From assembly GCA_019114585.1 (NCBI GenBank), contig DXFE01000065.1, positions 1 through 12,650 on the forward strand: DNA of 12,650 bases, given 5' to 3'. A program made the position numbers and the translations under genes. Every line of letters starts with the position of its first letter. The first letter of the stretch is position 1. Positions 1 to 6,416 of the stretch are shown here, piece after piece. The notes under the pieces were generated by a model. It was not told where the DNA came from, searched no databases, and saw only the letters and a list, made by a program, of their open reading frames with translations. Source of the DNA: Gemmiger_A avium. GTDB lineage: Bacteria; Bacillota; Clostridia; Oscillospirales; Ruminococcaceae.

Positions 1-441
1 GGTATGGCGCTGGGCTTCCCGGAGAAGTCTGCCGATGTGCGCCTAGCACAGTACGAAACAGGATCAAGAACCCCTAAGGCGGACCTGACTGCTGCTCTGG
101 CACAGGTACTGGATGTCTCGCCCCATGCTCTTTCCGTCCCGGATATAGACTCCTATGTGGGGCTGATGCACACACTCTTTACCCTGGAGGACAATTACGG
201 ACTCAAAGTTACGGAGCAGGACGGTGAGCTTGCCTTGCAGGTGGATTTCCGCAAAAACAAGGATGCTGCCCGGCTGCACGAGATGCTCTGGGCCTGGCGG
301 GAACAGGCAGCCAAACTGGAGGCCGGAGAGATCTCCCAGGAGGAGTACGACAAATGGCGTTACCACTACCCGGAGTGCGACAGCAGCCAGATCCGCGCCA
401 AGGTGCCGCCGGAAGGCCTGATCCGACCCTCTCACTTGTAG
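1..441 (+). CDS. XRE-family helix-turn-helix regulator, 5' truncated by window edge
   Basis: The open frame runs in from the left edge, so the ATG at position 4 is probably internal: the residues around it (GMALGFPEK) read as the middle of an HTH_3 domain whose first helix lies outside the window. About 50 visible residues finish the HTH (AQYETGSRTPK is the typical loop after the recognition helix, then a helix ending in LDVSPHALS). The remaining about 95 residues are an acidic C-terminal part with GLMHTLFTLEDNYGL and a W/Y-rich end (EEYDKWRYHYPE). From family knowledge, this architecture is common in integrative conjugative elements and other accessory regions of Clostridia, where it acts as a DNA-binding regulator. 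Its target is not visible. No start site or promoter is seen. The gene ends before a strong hairpin terminator and an AT-rich stretch, consistent with belonging to an accessory element inserted beside guaA. Confidence 0.8.
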   Translation, partial: GMALGFPEKSADVRLAQYETGSRTPKADLTAALAQVLDVSPHALSVPDIDSYVGLMHTLFTLEDNYGLKVTEQDGELALQVDFRKNKDAARLHEMLWAWREQAAKLEAGEISQEEYDKWRYHYPECDSSQIRAKVPPEGLIRPSHL

Positions 442-503
442 GCCACGGGAGAGGCCGTTTGTTGCGCAAAATCAGAAAATTCAGATAAATGAGAGCAAAA
501 TAA

Positions 504-543
504 AAAAGGTCTAACTGATCAGCAAAAATCAGTTAGACCTTTT
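504..543. terminator. Strong bidirectional intrinsic terminator between XRE gene and guaA
   Basis: There is a perfect 16-base inverted repeat, left arm 504-519 (AAAAGGTCTAACTGAT) and right arm 528-543, with an 8-base loop. On the plus strand the stem ends in four Ts. On the minus strand it is followed by a T-rich run (complement of 493-507). It can therefore end both the XRE transcript and the guaA transcript, about 180 bases past the guaA stop. The perfect symmetry could also serve as a protein site, but terminator is the simplest reading. Confidence 0.8.
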
Positions 544-588
544 ACTTATGAATAAAAAGATAAGGATTTTTAGGCTACTCGCAAGCCA

Positions 589-621
589 CCCGATTTTTCT
601 TTTCAAACTCAATAAATCGGG
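589..621. repeat. Inverted repeat in the guaA-proximal junction
   Basis: CCCGATTT (589-596) and AAATCGGG (614-621) are perfect inverted copies separated by 17 bases. No T-run follows on either strand, so it does not look like a terminator. It may be a protein-binding site of the neighbouring element or a weak RNA hairpin. Confidence 0.45.
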
Positions 622-631
622 ATTTGACGAG

Positions 632-651
632 TGCTATCAATCTGCTATCAA
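632..651. repeat. Tandem 9-base direct repeats with 11-base period
   Basis: TGCTATCAA occurs at 632-640 and again at 643-651, one helical turn apart. Short direct repeats on one face of the helix close to an integration target resemble integrase arm-type or excisionase sites. The function is inferred from position only. Confidence 0.5.
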
Positions 652-687
652 ATGGGGATTTAAAAAATCAAAAACCCTGTATTTTCA

Positions 688-701
688 AGGCTTTCAAGCC
701 T
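688..701. repeat. Short palindrome next to guaA 3' end
   Basis: AGGCTT (688-693) and AAGCCT (696-701) are inverted copies with a 2-base centre, about 20 bases from the guaA stop. The centre is too short for an RNA hairpin of full length, so a DNA-binding dyad is the more natural reading. No partner protein can be named. Confidence 0.4.
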
Positions 702-719
702 CGCATATACAAAATTTCC

Positions 720-2009
720 TTATTCCCACTCGATGGTGCCGGTGGGCTTCGGGGTCAGGTCGTAGAGAACGCGGTTGACGCCCGGGACCTCATGGGTGAT
801 GCGCTTGGTGATCAGCTGCAGCAGGGTGAAGGGTACATCCTCCACGGTGGCGGTCATGGCGTCCACCGTGTTGACGGCGCGAAGGATGACCGGCCACTCG
901 TCGGCGCGGCGGCCGTCCCGCACGCCCACCGAACGGATGTCGGGGATCACGGTGAAGTACTGCCACACACGGCCTTCCAGGCCGGCGCGGGCGAACTCTT
1001 CCCGCAGGATCGCGTCGGAGGCACGCACCGCTTCCAGGCGGTCACGGGTAATGGCACCCAGGCAGCGCACGCCCAGGCCCGGGCCCGGGAACGGCTGGCG
1101 GTAGACCATGCTGTCCGGCAGGCCCAACGCCTTGCCGCAGGCGCGGACTTCGTCCTTGAACAGCATCTTCAGGGGCTCAACCAGTTCAAAGTTCAGGTCT
1201 TCCGGCAGGCCGCCCACATTGTGGTGGCTCTTGACCGTCTTGACCGTTTTGGTGCCGCTCTCAATAATATCCGGATAGATGGTGCCCTGGCCCAGGAAGC
1301 GGATGCCCTCCAGCTTGCGGGCTTCTTCTTCAAACACCCGGATGAACTCTGCGCCGATGATCTTGCGCTTCTGCTCCGGATCGGCCACGCCGGCCAGCTT
1401 ATCCAGGAAGCGGTCCACCGCGTCCACATACACCAGGTTAGCGTCCATCTGGTTGCGGAAAACCTCCACAACCTGCTCCGGCTCACCCTGGCGCAGCAAG
1501 CCGTGGTTTACATGTACGCAGGTCAGCTGCTTACCGATAGCCTTGATGAGCAGCGCGGCCACTACGCTGGAATCCACACCGCCGGACAGGGCCAGCAGCA
1601 CCTTGCCGTCTCCTACCTGGCGGCGGATCAGTTCCACCTGATCGGCGATGAAGTTTTCCATATTCCAGTTGGGCTGGGCGCAGCAGATGCCAAACACCCA
1701 CTCAGACAGCTGGGTGCGGCGCGCTTCCTGCATGGTGGGGAGACCCGGCTGGCCCTTATGATCCAGCAGCATCACCGGCACCGACAGATCGTACACATAG
1801 GGGGCCACGTCAATCTCCACACCGTCCACCACACGGTTGGGGCCGCCGTTCAGGATCACGCCCTTTACATTGGGCAATGCTTCCAGTTCTTCCCGGCTGA
1901 TGTCATGGGGATGGATCTCGCTGTACACGCCCAGGGCGCGGATCTCGCGGGCCAGGCGGGGATTTTCCTCGCTGCCCAGGTCCAGGATTACGATCATATC
2001 CTGTTTCAT
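720..2009 (-). CDS. guaA: GMP synthetase GuaA with intact ATP-PPase part but degenerate, shortened amidotransferase domain
   Basis: It converts XMP, ATP and an ammonia source to GMP in de novo purine synthesis in the cytosol. The start at 2009 (MKQDMIVILDLG) has GGGAGGT six bases upstream; a longer frame to 2048 lacks this. The product is 429 residues, against about 510-525 for usual bacterial GuaA. The C-terminal two thirds are standard: P-loop SGGVDSS at 142-148, KSHHNVGGLP at 260-269, RQPFPGPGLGVR at 304-315, and a dimerisation end KPTGTIEWE. The N-terminal class I amidotransferase domain keeps its first strands and GGPN (55-58). Where the nucleophile motif (normally GICYGMQ) should follow VPVM, it reads LLDHKGQPG and passes within about 30 residues to the domain-end sequence before NWNMENF. 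The nucleophilic Cys and the later His-Glu pair are absent. I infer ammonia dependence or a partner glutaminase. No frameshift is visible. Confidence 0.93.
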   Translation of the reverse strand: MKQDMIVILDLGSEENPRLAREIRALGVYSEIHPHDISREELEALPNVKGVILNGGPNRVVDGVEIDVAPYVYDLSVPVMLLDHKGQPGLPTMQEARRTQLSEWVFGICCAQPNWNMENFIADQVELIRRQVGDGKVLLALSGGVDSSVVAALLIKAIGKQLTCVHVNHGLLRQGEPEQVVEVFRNQMDANLVYVDAVDRFLDKLAGVADPEQKRKIIGAEFIRVFEEEARKLEGIRFLGQGTIYPDIIESGTKTVKTVKSHHNVGGLPEDLNFELVEPLKMLFKDEVRACGKALGLPDSMVYRQPFPGPGLGVRCLGAITRDRLEAVRASDAILREEFARAGLEGRVWQYFTVIPDIRSVGVRDGRRADEWPVILRAVNTVDAMTATVEDVPFTLLQLITKRITHEVPGVNRVLYDLTPKPTGTIEWE

Positions 2010-2014
2010 ATTGT

Positions 2015-2021
2015 ACCTCCC
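2015..2021 (-). promoter_or_regulatory. Ribosome binding site that fixes the guaA start
   Basis: On the minus strand GGGAGGT lies immediately upstream, with GGAGG six bases from the ATG at 2009. This rules in the 429-residue start over the in-frame ATG at 2048, which has no such site. Confidence 0.8.
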
Positions 2022-2069
2022 GTATCGATTCTTCCGGCTCCGCAGCACACGGGCCGGTCATACAGTTTC

Positions 2070-2099
2070 ATTATAGCGCACCCGGCACAGGCATTTCAA
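2070..2099 (-). promoter_or_regulatory. guaA promoter (sigma-A type)
   Basis: On the minus strand TTGAAA (2094-2099) and TATAAT (2070-2075) are separated by 18 bases. The predicted transcript starts near 2063, giving a leader of about 55 bases. That is too short for a full purine riboswitch, and none is seen. Confidence 0.75.
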
Positions 2100-2102
2100 T
2101 AT

Positions 2103-2131
2103 GCCGGCAAATCTCTTGCACCGCCGGCAAA
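2103..2131. repeat. Paired 9-base direct repeats between divergent promoters
   Basis: GCCGGCAAA occurs at 2103-2111 and 2123-2131, exactly 20 bases (about two helical turns) apart. The first copy lies between the -35 boxes of the guaA and sigma-factor promoters, and the second lies in the sigma promoter spacer. GCCGGC is itself palindromic. This is compatible with an operator, but no regulator can be named. Confidence 0.4.
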
Positions 2132-2143
2132 ACCGGATATAAT
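2116..2143 (+). promoter_or_regulatory. Promoter of the sigma/anti-sigma operon
   Basis: TTGCAC (2116-2121) and TATAAT (2138-2143) are 16 bases apart. This is a sigma-A-like promoter, back to back with the guaA promoter. It gives a leader of about 100 bases before the sigma-factor ATG at 2254. No clear ECF-type promoter was recognised here. Confidence 0.68.
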
Positions 2144-2164
2144 GAAAGTACACGATCCATTCCG

Positions 2165-2192
2165 TGCGGCGTAACGCCGCAAAAAATTTTTT
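2165..2192 (+). promoter_or_regulatory. Leader hairpin followed by A6T6, possible attenuator
   Basis: TGCGGCG (2165-2171) and CGCCGCA (2175-2181) form a 7-base stem with a TAA loop, followed by A and T runs through 2192. It lies between the predicted transcription start and the sigma-factor start codon. The T run is separated from the stem by As, so termination would be weak or conditional. It could also simply be a stable 5' stem. Confidence 0.35.
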
Positions 2193-2238
2193 GCATCGGC
2201 TGCAATAAACGATCTGTGCCGTGCATTACCAAGATGAC

Positions 2239-2243
2239 AGGAG
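2239..2243 (+). promoter_or_regulatory. Ribosome binding site that decides the sigma-factor start
   Basis: AGGAG lies ten bases before the ATG at 2254. The upstream in-frame GTG at 2221 has no such motif. An ATG at 2260 is a less well spaced alternative. Confidence 0.55.
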
Positions 2244-2253
2244 CGAACAAGTC

Positions 2254-2835
2254 ATGCTGATGAGCCTATTGGCAACTGGCGCTGCACCCGCCACCGCGTC
2301 CCCCAGCCGGGAATTGGAACGGCTGCTGGGCGGAGTGGCTGCCGGAGACCGGGATTCTCTGGCGGAACTGTACAGCCGCACCCGGGCGGCTGTGTACGGG
2401 TTGGCGCTGTCCTACCTGAAAAACGGGCAGGATGCCCAGGACATCACCCAGGATACCTTTGTGCGGGTCTGGGAGAAGGCCGGGCAGTATCGTCCGCAGG
2501 GCAAGCCCCTGAGCTGGATGCTGGCAATTGCGCGCAATCTGGCCCTGATGAAGCTGCGGAGCGCCCGGCACACCGACCTGCTGCCTGACGAGGAGTGGGT
2601 ACTGGTGCCCGCGCCCGACTCTCCGCTGACCGCTGAGGACCGGCATCTGCTGGAACTGGCTGTCAACGCACTGGCCGACGAGGAACGCCGTGTGGTAATG
2701 CTGCACGCCGTAGCCGGTCTGAAGCACCGGGAAATCGCCGATCTGCTGGAGATGCCGCTGGCCACCGTCCTGTCCAAATACCACCGAGCATTGAAAAAGC
2801 TGAATAACCGGCTGAAAGGAGATGGAGCGCAATGA
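2254..2835 (+). CDS. ECF-type sigma-70 family RNA polymerase sigma factor
   Basis: The 193-residue product has region 2 at about 26-103 (DAQDITQDTFVRVWE and the helix ending WMLAIARNLALMKLR) and region 4 at about 129-186 (LADEERRVVMLHAVAGLKHREIADLLEMPLATVLSKYHRALKKL, shown here only in parts as ADEERRVVML and KHREIADLLEM). There is no region 1 or 3, as in ECF sigma factors. The start at 2254 is chosen for the upstream AGGAG. The gene overlaps the next by four bases (ATGA), the typical coupling of a sigma factor to its anti-sigma factor. It should direct polymerase to a small regulon when the membrane partner is inactivated. The target promoters cannot be read from this window. The pairing is unusual, because RsgI-like partners are classically linked to SigI sigma factors. 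Assignment as ECF rather than SigI rests on its length and two-region layout. Confidence 0.9.
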   Translation: MLMSLLATGAAPATASPSRELERLLGGVAAGDRDSLAELYSRTRAAVYGLALSYLKNGQDAQDITQDTFVRVWEKAGQYRPQGKPLSWMLAIARNLALMKLRSARHTDLLPDEEWVLVPAPDSPLTAEDRHLLELAVNALADEERRVVMLHAVAGLKHREIADLLEMPLATVLSKYHRALKKLNNRLKGDGAQ

Positions 2836-4322
2836 CCAACCGTGAACTGGAAGCGCGGCTGCGGCAGGCAACCGAGCGGGCTGTTCCGGACGAGTTGGAT
2901 GCGATTCTCTCCCGCTGTGACAGCCCCAGGAAAGGAACTGTGATCGTGATGGAAGAAAAGAAGAAATCGTTCAGCCCCAAGGCTGGATTGTGGATTGCAG
3001 CCGCCGCTTGTGCCGCGCTGGTACTGGGCGTAGCAGGCTTTGGTTTGGGTGCCGGCTGGCAGGCCGGCGGCCAGGTAGCCAGCATTGTTTCGCTGGACGT
3101 AAACCCCAGTGTTGTGCTGGAAGTAAACAACAAGGAAAAGGTGCTCAGTGCCCAGGCCATGAATGCTGACGGCGCCGCCGTGCTGGGCGATATGAATCTG
3201 AAAGGCAGCCAGCTGGACGTGGCGGTAAACGCCATCGTGGGATCCATGGTTAAGAACGGGTATCTGGATGAACTGGCCAACTCCATTCTGATCACCGTGG
3301 AGGACGACGATACCGCACGGGGCCAGGCACTGCAGCAGTCCCTGACCCAGGAAGTGAGCGAGGCGCTGGCTGCTAATGCACAGGACGGCGCAATTCTGGC
3401 CCAGACAGTGGACCACAGCGACACCGCCCTGCAGCAGAAGGCGGACGAATACGGCATCACGCTGGGCAAAGCCACCCTGATTCAGTCGATGGTGGATCAG
3501 AACCCCCAGCTGCTGTTTGAAGATCTGGCCGGGCTGACGGTCAACGAACTGAACCTGCTGGCCGCCAACAACAAAAATACGCCGTCTCAGGTTGTTTCCA
3601 CCGGTACCGCCAGCGACAACGCCTACATCGGCGTAGATGCAGCCAAAGCTGCCGCTTTTGCCCACGCGGGTGTGAACGAAGCTGACGTGACCGCTTTGGA
3701 AGTTGACTTTGACTACGAAATGGGCCAGATGGTCTACGAACTGGATTTCCATGCAAGCGGCGTGGAATACGAATACGATGTAAACGCCTCTACCGGTGCC
3801 ATTGTAAAATTTGAGCAGGACGGGCAGAAAGCCGGGCAAACCACGCAGGGCGGACAGAGCCAGAGCAGCACCTCTTCCGGTGAACAGGGCACGGTTTTGA
3901 CCGCTGAACAGGCACAGGAAAAAGCGTTTGCCCATGCAGGTGTGGACGCTGCATCTGCCACGGTAACCAAGTGTGAGCTTGACCGGGATGACGGCCGCCA
4001 GATTTATGAAATCGAGTTCTGGGCCGGACGCGTTGAGTACGATTACGAAGTTGATGCGGCAAGCGGCAATGTGCTGAAGCAGGAGCAGGAGACCCACGTG
4101 CTGGGGCTGAACGAAGCAATCACTCCGGACGCCGCCCGGGACGCCGCGTTGGCGGCAGCCGGATGCGCTTTGAACGATGTATGGGATCTGGATGTCAGCG
4201 AAGAACTGGACGAACGTGTTCCCTGCTATGAGGTGGAATTCAAGCGCGGCGGTATCGAGTATGAATACCGGATCAGTGCCGCCGACGGCAGCGTGCTGGA
4301 CGTCAAGCAGGAGCGTGACTGA
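2832..4322 (+). CDS. RsgI-like membrane anti-sigma factor with three extracytoplasmic PepSY domains
   Basis: The 496-residue product starts inside the sigma-factor stop codon. Order of parts: a short charged cytoplasmic segment (1-50) likely to bind the sigma factor, one membrane helix (about 52-76), then an RsgI-type juxtamembrane domain beginning ASIVSLDVNPSVVLEV (83-98) with KNGYL at 141-145. Three PepSY modules follow at about 265-330, 355-420 and 428-495, each ending in a V/I-E-Y-x-Y strand and a D/A-S/A-x-G-x-V turn. A Q/S/T-rich linker (331-354) separates the first two. In the RsgI family, the Asn-Pro bond in this juxtamembrane motif (here N91-P92) is known to autocleave before regulated intramembrane proteolysis; whether that happens here is inferred. 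PepSY domains often bind or inhibit peptidases, so the outer part may sense a protease or cell-wall state. PepSY3 has two Cys (C445, C465) that could form a disulfide. Confidence 0.85.
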   Translation: MTNRELEARLRQATERAVPDELDAILSRCDSPRKGTVIVMEEKKKSFSPKAGLWIAAAACAALVLGVAGFGLGAGWQAGGQVASIVSLDVNPSVVLEVNNKEKVLSAQAMNADGAAVLGDMNLKGSQLDVAVNAIVGSMVKNGYLDELANSILITVEDDDTARGQALQQSLTQEVSEALAANAQDGAILAQTVDHSDTALQQKADEYGITLGKATLIQSMVDQNPQLLFEDLAGLTVNELNLLAANNKNTPSQVVSTGTASDNAYIGVDAAKAAAFAHAGVNEADVTALEVDFDYEMGQMVYELDFHASGVEYEYDVNASTGAIVKFEQDGQKAGQTTQGGQSQSSTSSGEQGTVLTAEQAQEKAFAHAGVDAASATVTKCELDRDDGRQIYEIEFWAGRVEYDYEVDAASGNVLKQEQETHVLGLNEAITPDAARDAALAAAGCALNDVWDLDVSEELDERVPCYEVEFKRGGIEYEYRISAADGSVLDVKQERD

Positions 4323-4339
4323 TTCATCTCCAATAAAAT

Positions 4340-4381
4340 AAATCCGCCGGGCGAAGCAAGCGCTTCGCCCGGCGGATTTTT
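4340..4381. terminator. Shared bidirectional terminator between anti-sigma gene and ktrA
   Basis: There is a perfect 18-base inverted repeat, left arm 4340-4357 and right arm 4362-4379, with a 4-base loop (AAGC). Five Ts close it on the plus strand (4377-4381, overlapping the arm end). A T-rich run follows on the minus strand (complement of 4331-4342). It sits between two convergent genes, 17 bases from the anti-sigma stop and 10 from the ktrA stop. Confidence 0.92.
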
Positions 4382-4391
4382 CTTTTGGCAA

Positions 4392-5039
4392 TCAGAAATG
4401 GATAAACTTCTGAATATCCTTGTTGGCGCCCATGATCAGGATGGTCTCATCACTTTCGAACACATGCTCCGGCTTGGGCAGCGGCTCCAGCACTTCGCCA
4501 CGCTTGGTAGCCAAAATGCTGATATGGTACTTCTGCCGCACAGCCAGCTGAACAATGCTTTTACCCAGCCAGCTTTCCGGCACGGTGGTTTCATAAATAG
4601 AGTGGTCGGCCGTCAGCTCAATGTAATCAAACACATTGTCGGAACCGAAGCGAACTGCCGAGCGGATAGCCATCTGCTTTTCCGGATACACCACATCGTC
4701 CGCGCCGTTGCGCAGCAGGAACTTGGCATGCACATCCCGGTTGGCACGGGCCAGCACAAAACGGGCGCCGTAATCCTTCAGCAGGGCCGTGGTTTCCAGC
4801 GAACTCTGGAAATTATCGCCGATGGCCACCACACACAAATCAAAGTCCCGCACACCCAGCGACGCGATGAACTGCTCATTGGTGGAGTCGCCGATCTGCG
4901 CGTTGGTTACCAGAGGCAGCACCTCGTTGACGCGGTCTTCGTTGATGTCCACCGCCAGCACATCGTGGTTCATTTCATTGAATTTCTGCGCCATATGACG
5001 GCCGAAACGGCCCAGACCAATCAAAAGAATGGATTTCAT
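4392..5039 (-). CDS. ktrA: KtrA/TrkA-type cytosolic gating subunit of potassium uptake
   Basis: The 215-residue product is the regulatory ring subunit that binds nucleotide and gates the KtrB channel on the cytoplasmic face. The RCK_N Rossmann fold (about 1-120) starts with the dinucleotide motif GLGRFG at 8-13, and an acidic residue follows the second strand (AVD31). RCK_C (about 135-215) ends IMGANKDIQKFIHF; in related Firmicutes this domain can bind cyclic di-AMP. Length is typical for KtrA. The start at 5039 has AGGAGG six to seven bases upstream on the minus strand. It is the second gene of an operon, 28 bases after ktrB, with no promoter seen in the gap. It ends at the shared terminator. 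Confidence 0.93.
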   Translation of the reverse strand: MKSILLIGLGRFGRHMAQKFNEMNHDVLAVDINEDRVNEVLPLVTNAQIGDSTNEQFIASLGVRDFDLCVVAIGDNFQSSLETTALLKDYGARFVLARANRDVHAKFLLRNGADDVVYPEKQMAIRSAVRFGSDNVFDYIELTADHSIYETTVPESWLGKSIVQLAVRQKYHISILATKRGEVLEPLPKPEHVFESDETILIMGANKDIQKFIHF

Positions 5040-5067
5040 ACTATTCCTCCTGTACAGTTATAGGCAA

Positions 5068-6411
5068 TCAGCCAATGGTAATCCGCTCCTGCGGCAACTG
5101 GGACGGTGCAGGAATGTGCCCGCTGACCAGCGCGTAAATCATGGTCAGACCGCCTACGCGGCCAAAGTACATCAAGAGAATCAGAATTATCTGAGAAATC
5201 GGCCCCAGGCTGGTGGTGCACCCCAGCGTCAGACCCACCGTACCGATGGCAGATGCACACTCAAACAGCACCATGCTCAGCGGCAGACCTTCGATCAGGG
5301 TAATGGCCACCGATCCGGCCACAAACAGCATTATATACATCACGATGATTGCCACCGCGCTGCGCAGCACGTCCTGGGGAATGCGGCGGCCGAAGGTGTT
5401 TACCCCGTCCCGCTTGGCGTATACGGCGCGCACAGTCAGGAACACGATCGCCAGCGAAGTGGTCTTGAAGCCGCCGGCCGTGGATCCGGGAGAGCCGCCG
5501 GTGAGCATCAGGAAGATCATCATCAAGATGGTGACCGGATGCAGCAGGGTCAGGTCCACAGTGTTAAAACCGGCGGTACGGGGCGTGACCGATTGGAACA
5601 ATGCCGCCCAGACCCGCTCGCCCAGGGTCAGATCCTGCCAGGCAGTCTGGTTGAACTCATACAGGAACAGATAGAGTGCCGGCAGAACCAGCAGAAGGCC
5701 GGTCGTAACCAGCACCAGCTTGGTCTGCAGCCGGTAGGCATGGAAATGAAACTTGTTGTGCAGGATATCGCTCCAGGCAAAGAAGCCGATACCGCCCGAC
5801 ACGATCAGAACCATAATGACCAGGTTGACCAGCCAGTCACCGGTATACGCCACCAGCGAGCTGAACGGTGCGCGCACCCCCATCAGGTCGAATCCTGCGT
5901 TGCAGAACGCCGACACAGAATGGAACAATCCGTACCAGGCGCCTTTCAGCGGACCAAACTCCGGAATGAAACGGATCGCCAGCAACACCGCAGAGATCAG
6001 TTCCATGGTGAGGGTGAAACGAAGAATAAAACCGGTCAGCCGCACAATACCGCCCACCTGAGGCGCGGAGATGGACTCCTGCATCACATACCGCTGGCGG
6101 AAACCGATCCGCCGCCCGGACAGCAGCGAAACGATAACCGCCATGGTGACCACGCCCATGCCGCCGATCTGGATCAGCAGCATAATGACCGCCTGGCCGA
6201 AAACCGACCAGTAGGTAGCGGTGTCCACCACCACCAGGCCGGTCACGCAGGTGGCCGAAGTCGCCGTAAAAAGTGCGTCAATAAAAGGGGTGAGTTGCCG
6301 GCTCTGGGACGAGATAGGAAGCATCAGAAGCAGCGCCCCCGCCAGGATCAACAACATAAAACTGCCCAGGACGATCTGGGCCGGCGCAATATGCCGCAAT
6401 CGCTTTTGCAC
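5068..6411 (-). CDS. ktrB: KtrB/TrkH-type potassium channel-like membrane subunit
   Basis: The 447-residue membrane protein takes up K+ with KtrA. It has the four repeated membrane-pore-membrane units of the TrkH/KtrB family, with selectivity loops TATSATCVTGL (49-59), SAFCNAGF (167-174), TPRTAGFNT (276-284) and SAIGTVGLTLG (387-397), each holding the conserved filter glycine. TGGSPGSTAGGFKT (304-317) matches the intramembrane gating loop. I chose the GTG start at 6411 because GGAGG sits five bases upstream. The in-frame ATG at 6501 lies inside a good minus-strand promoter, so it cannot be on that transcript. The extra N-terminal residues of the long form also do not resemble the family. It is the first gene of the ktrB-ktrA operon. 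Confidence 0.92.
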   Translation of the reverse strand: MQKRLRHIAPAQIVLGSFMLLILAGALLLMLPISSQSRQLTPFIDALFTATSATCVTGLVVVDTATYWSVFGQAVIMLLIQIGGMGVVTMAVIVSLLSGRRIGFRQRYVMQESISAPQVGGIVRLTGFILRFTLTMELISAVLLAIRFIPEFGPLKGAWYGLFHSVSAFCNAGFDLMGVRAPFSSLVAYTGDWLVNLVIMVLIVSGGIGFFAWSDILHNKFHFHAYRLQTKLVLVTTGLLLVLPALYLFLYEFNQTAWQDLTLGERVWAALFQSVTPRTAGFNTVDLTLLHPVTILMMIFLMLTGGSPGSTAGGFKTTSLAIVFLTVRAVYAKRDGVNTFGRRIPQDVLRSAVAIIVMYIMLFVAGSVAITLIEGLPLSMVLFECASAIGTVGLTLGCTTSLGPISQIILILLMYFGRVGGLTMIYALVSGHIPAPSQLPQERITIG

Positions 6412-6416
6412 GTTCT

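Larger units (their letters stand above)
545..722. other. AT-rich junction abutting guaA 3' end: putative attachment-site region of an integrated element
   Basis: This stretch is visibly AT-rich compared with the GC-rich genes to its right, and the change occurs right at the guaA stop codon (720-722). It holds no convincing gene. It contains an 8-base inverted repeat (589-596 with 614-621), two 9-base direct repeats 11 bases apart (632-640, 643-651) and a near-palindrome (688-701), which resemble recombinase or excisionase arm sites. From established knowledge, the guaA 3' end is a known integration hotspot for genomic islands and conjugative elements. The target end of guaA here carries GAGTGGGAATAA on the minus strand and the gene is left intact. 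No integrase gene is inside the window, so attachment-site status is inferred. Confidence 0.42.

Noticed and set aside
548..778. Open frame on the plus strand across the guaA junction
   Set aside because: It runs antisense into the guaA 3' end, has no ribosome binding site or recognisable domain, and its composition follows the AT-rich non-coding region.
2010..2069. Purine riboswitch upstream of guaA
   Set aside because: The mapped promoter leaves only about 55 leader bases, and no three-way-junction pairing or aptamer core could be found.
624..2174. Long plus-strand open frame antisense to guaA
   Set aside because: It is a His/Ala/Gln-rich translation produced by the opposite strand of a GC-rich gene. 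guaA motifs are unmistakable on the minus strand.
2412..4391. Long minus-strand open frame antisense to the sigma/anti-sigma operon
   Set aside because: It has no start signal or domain, and the plus-strand genes have clear families, an overlapping start-stop and a terminator.
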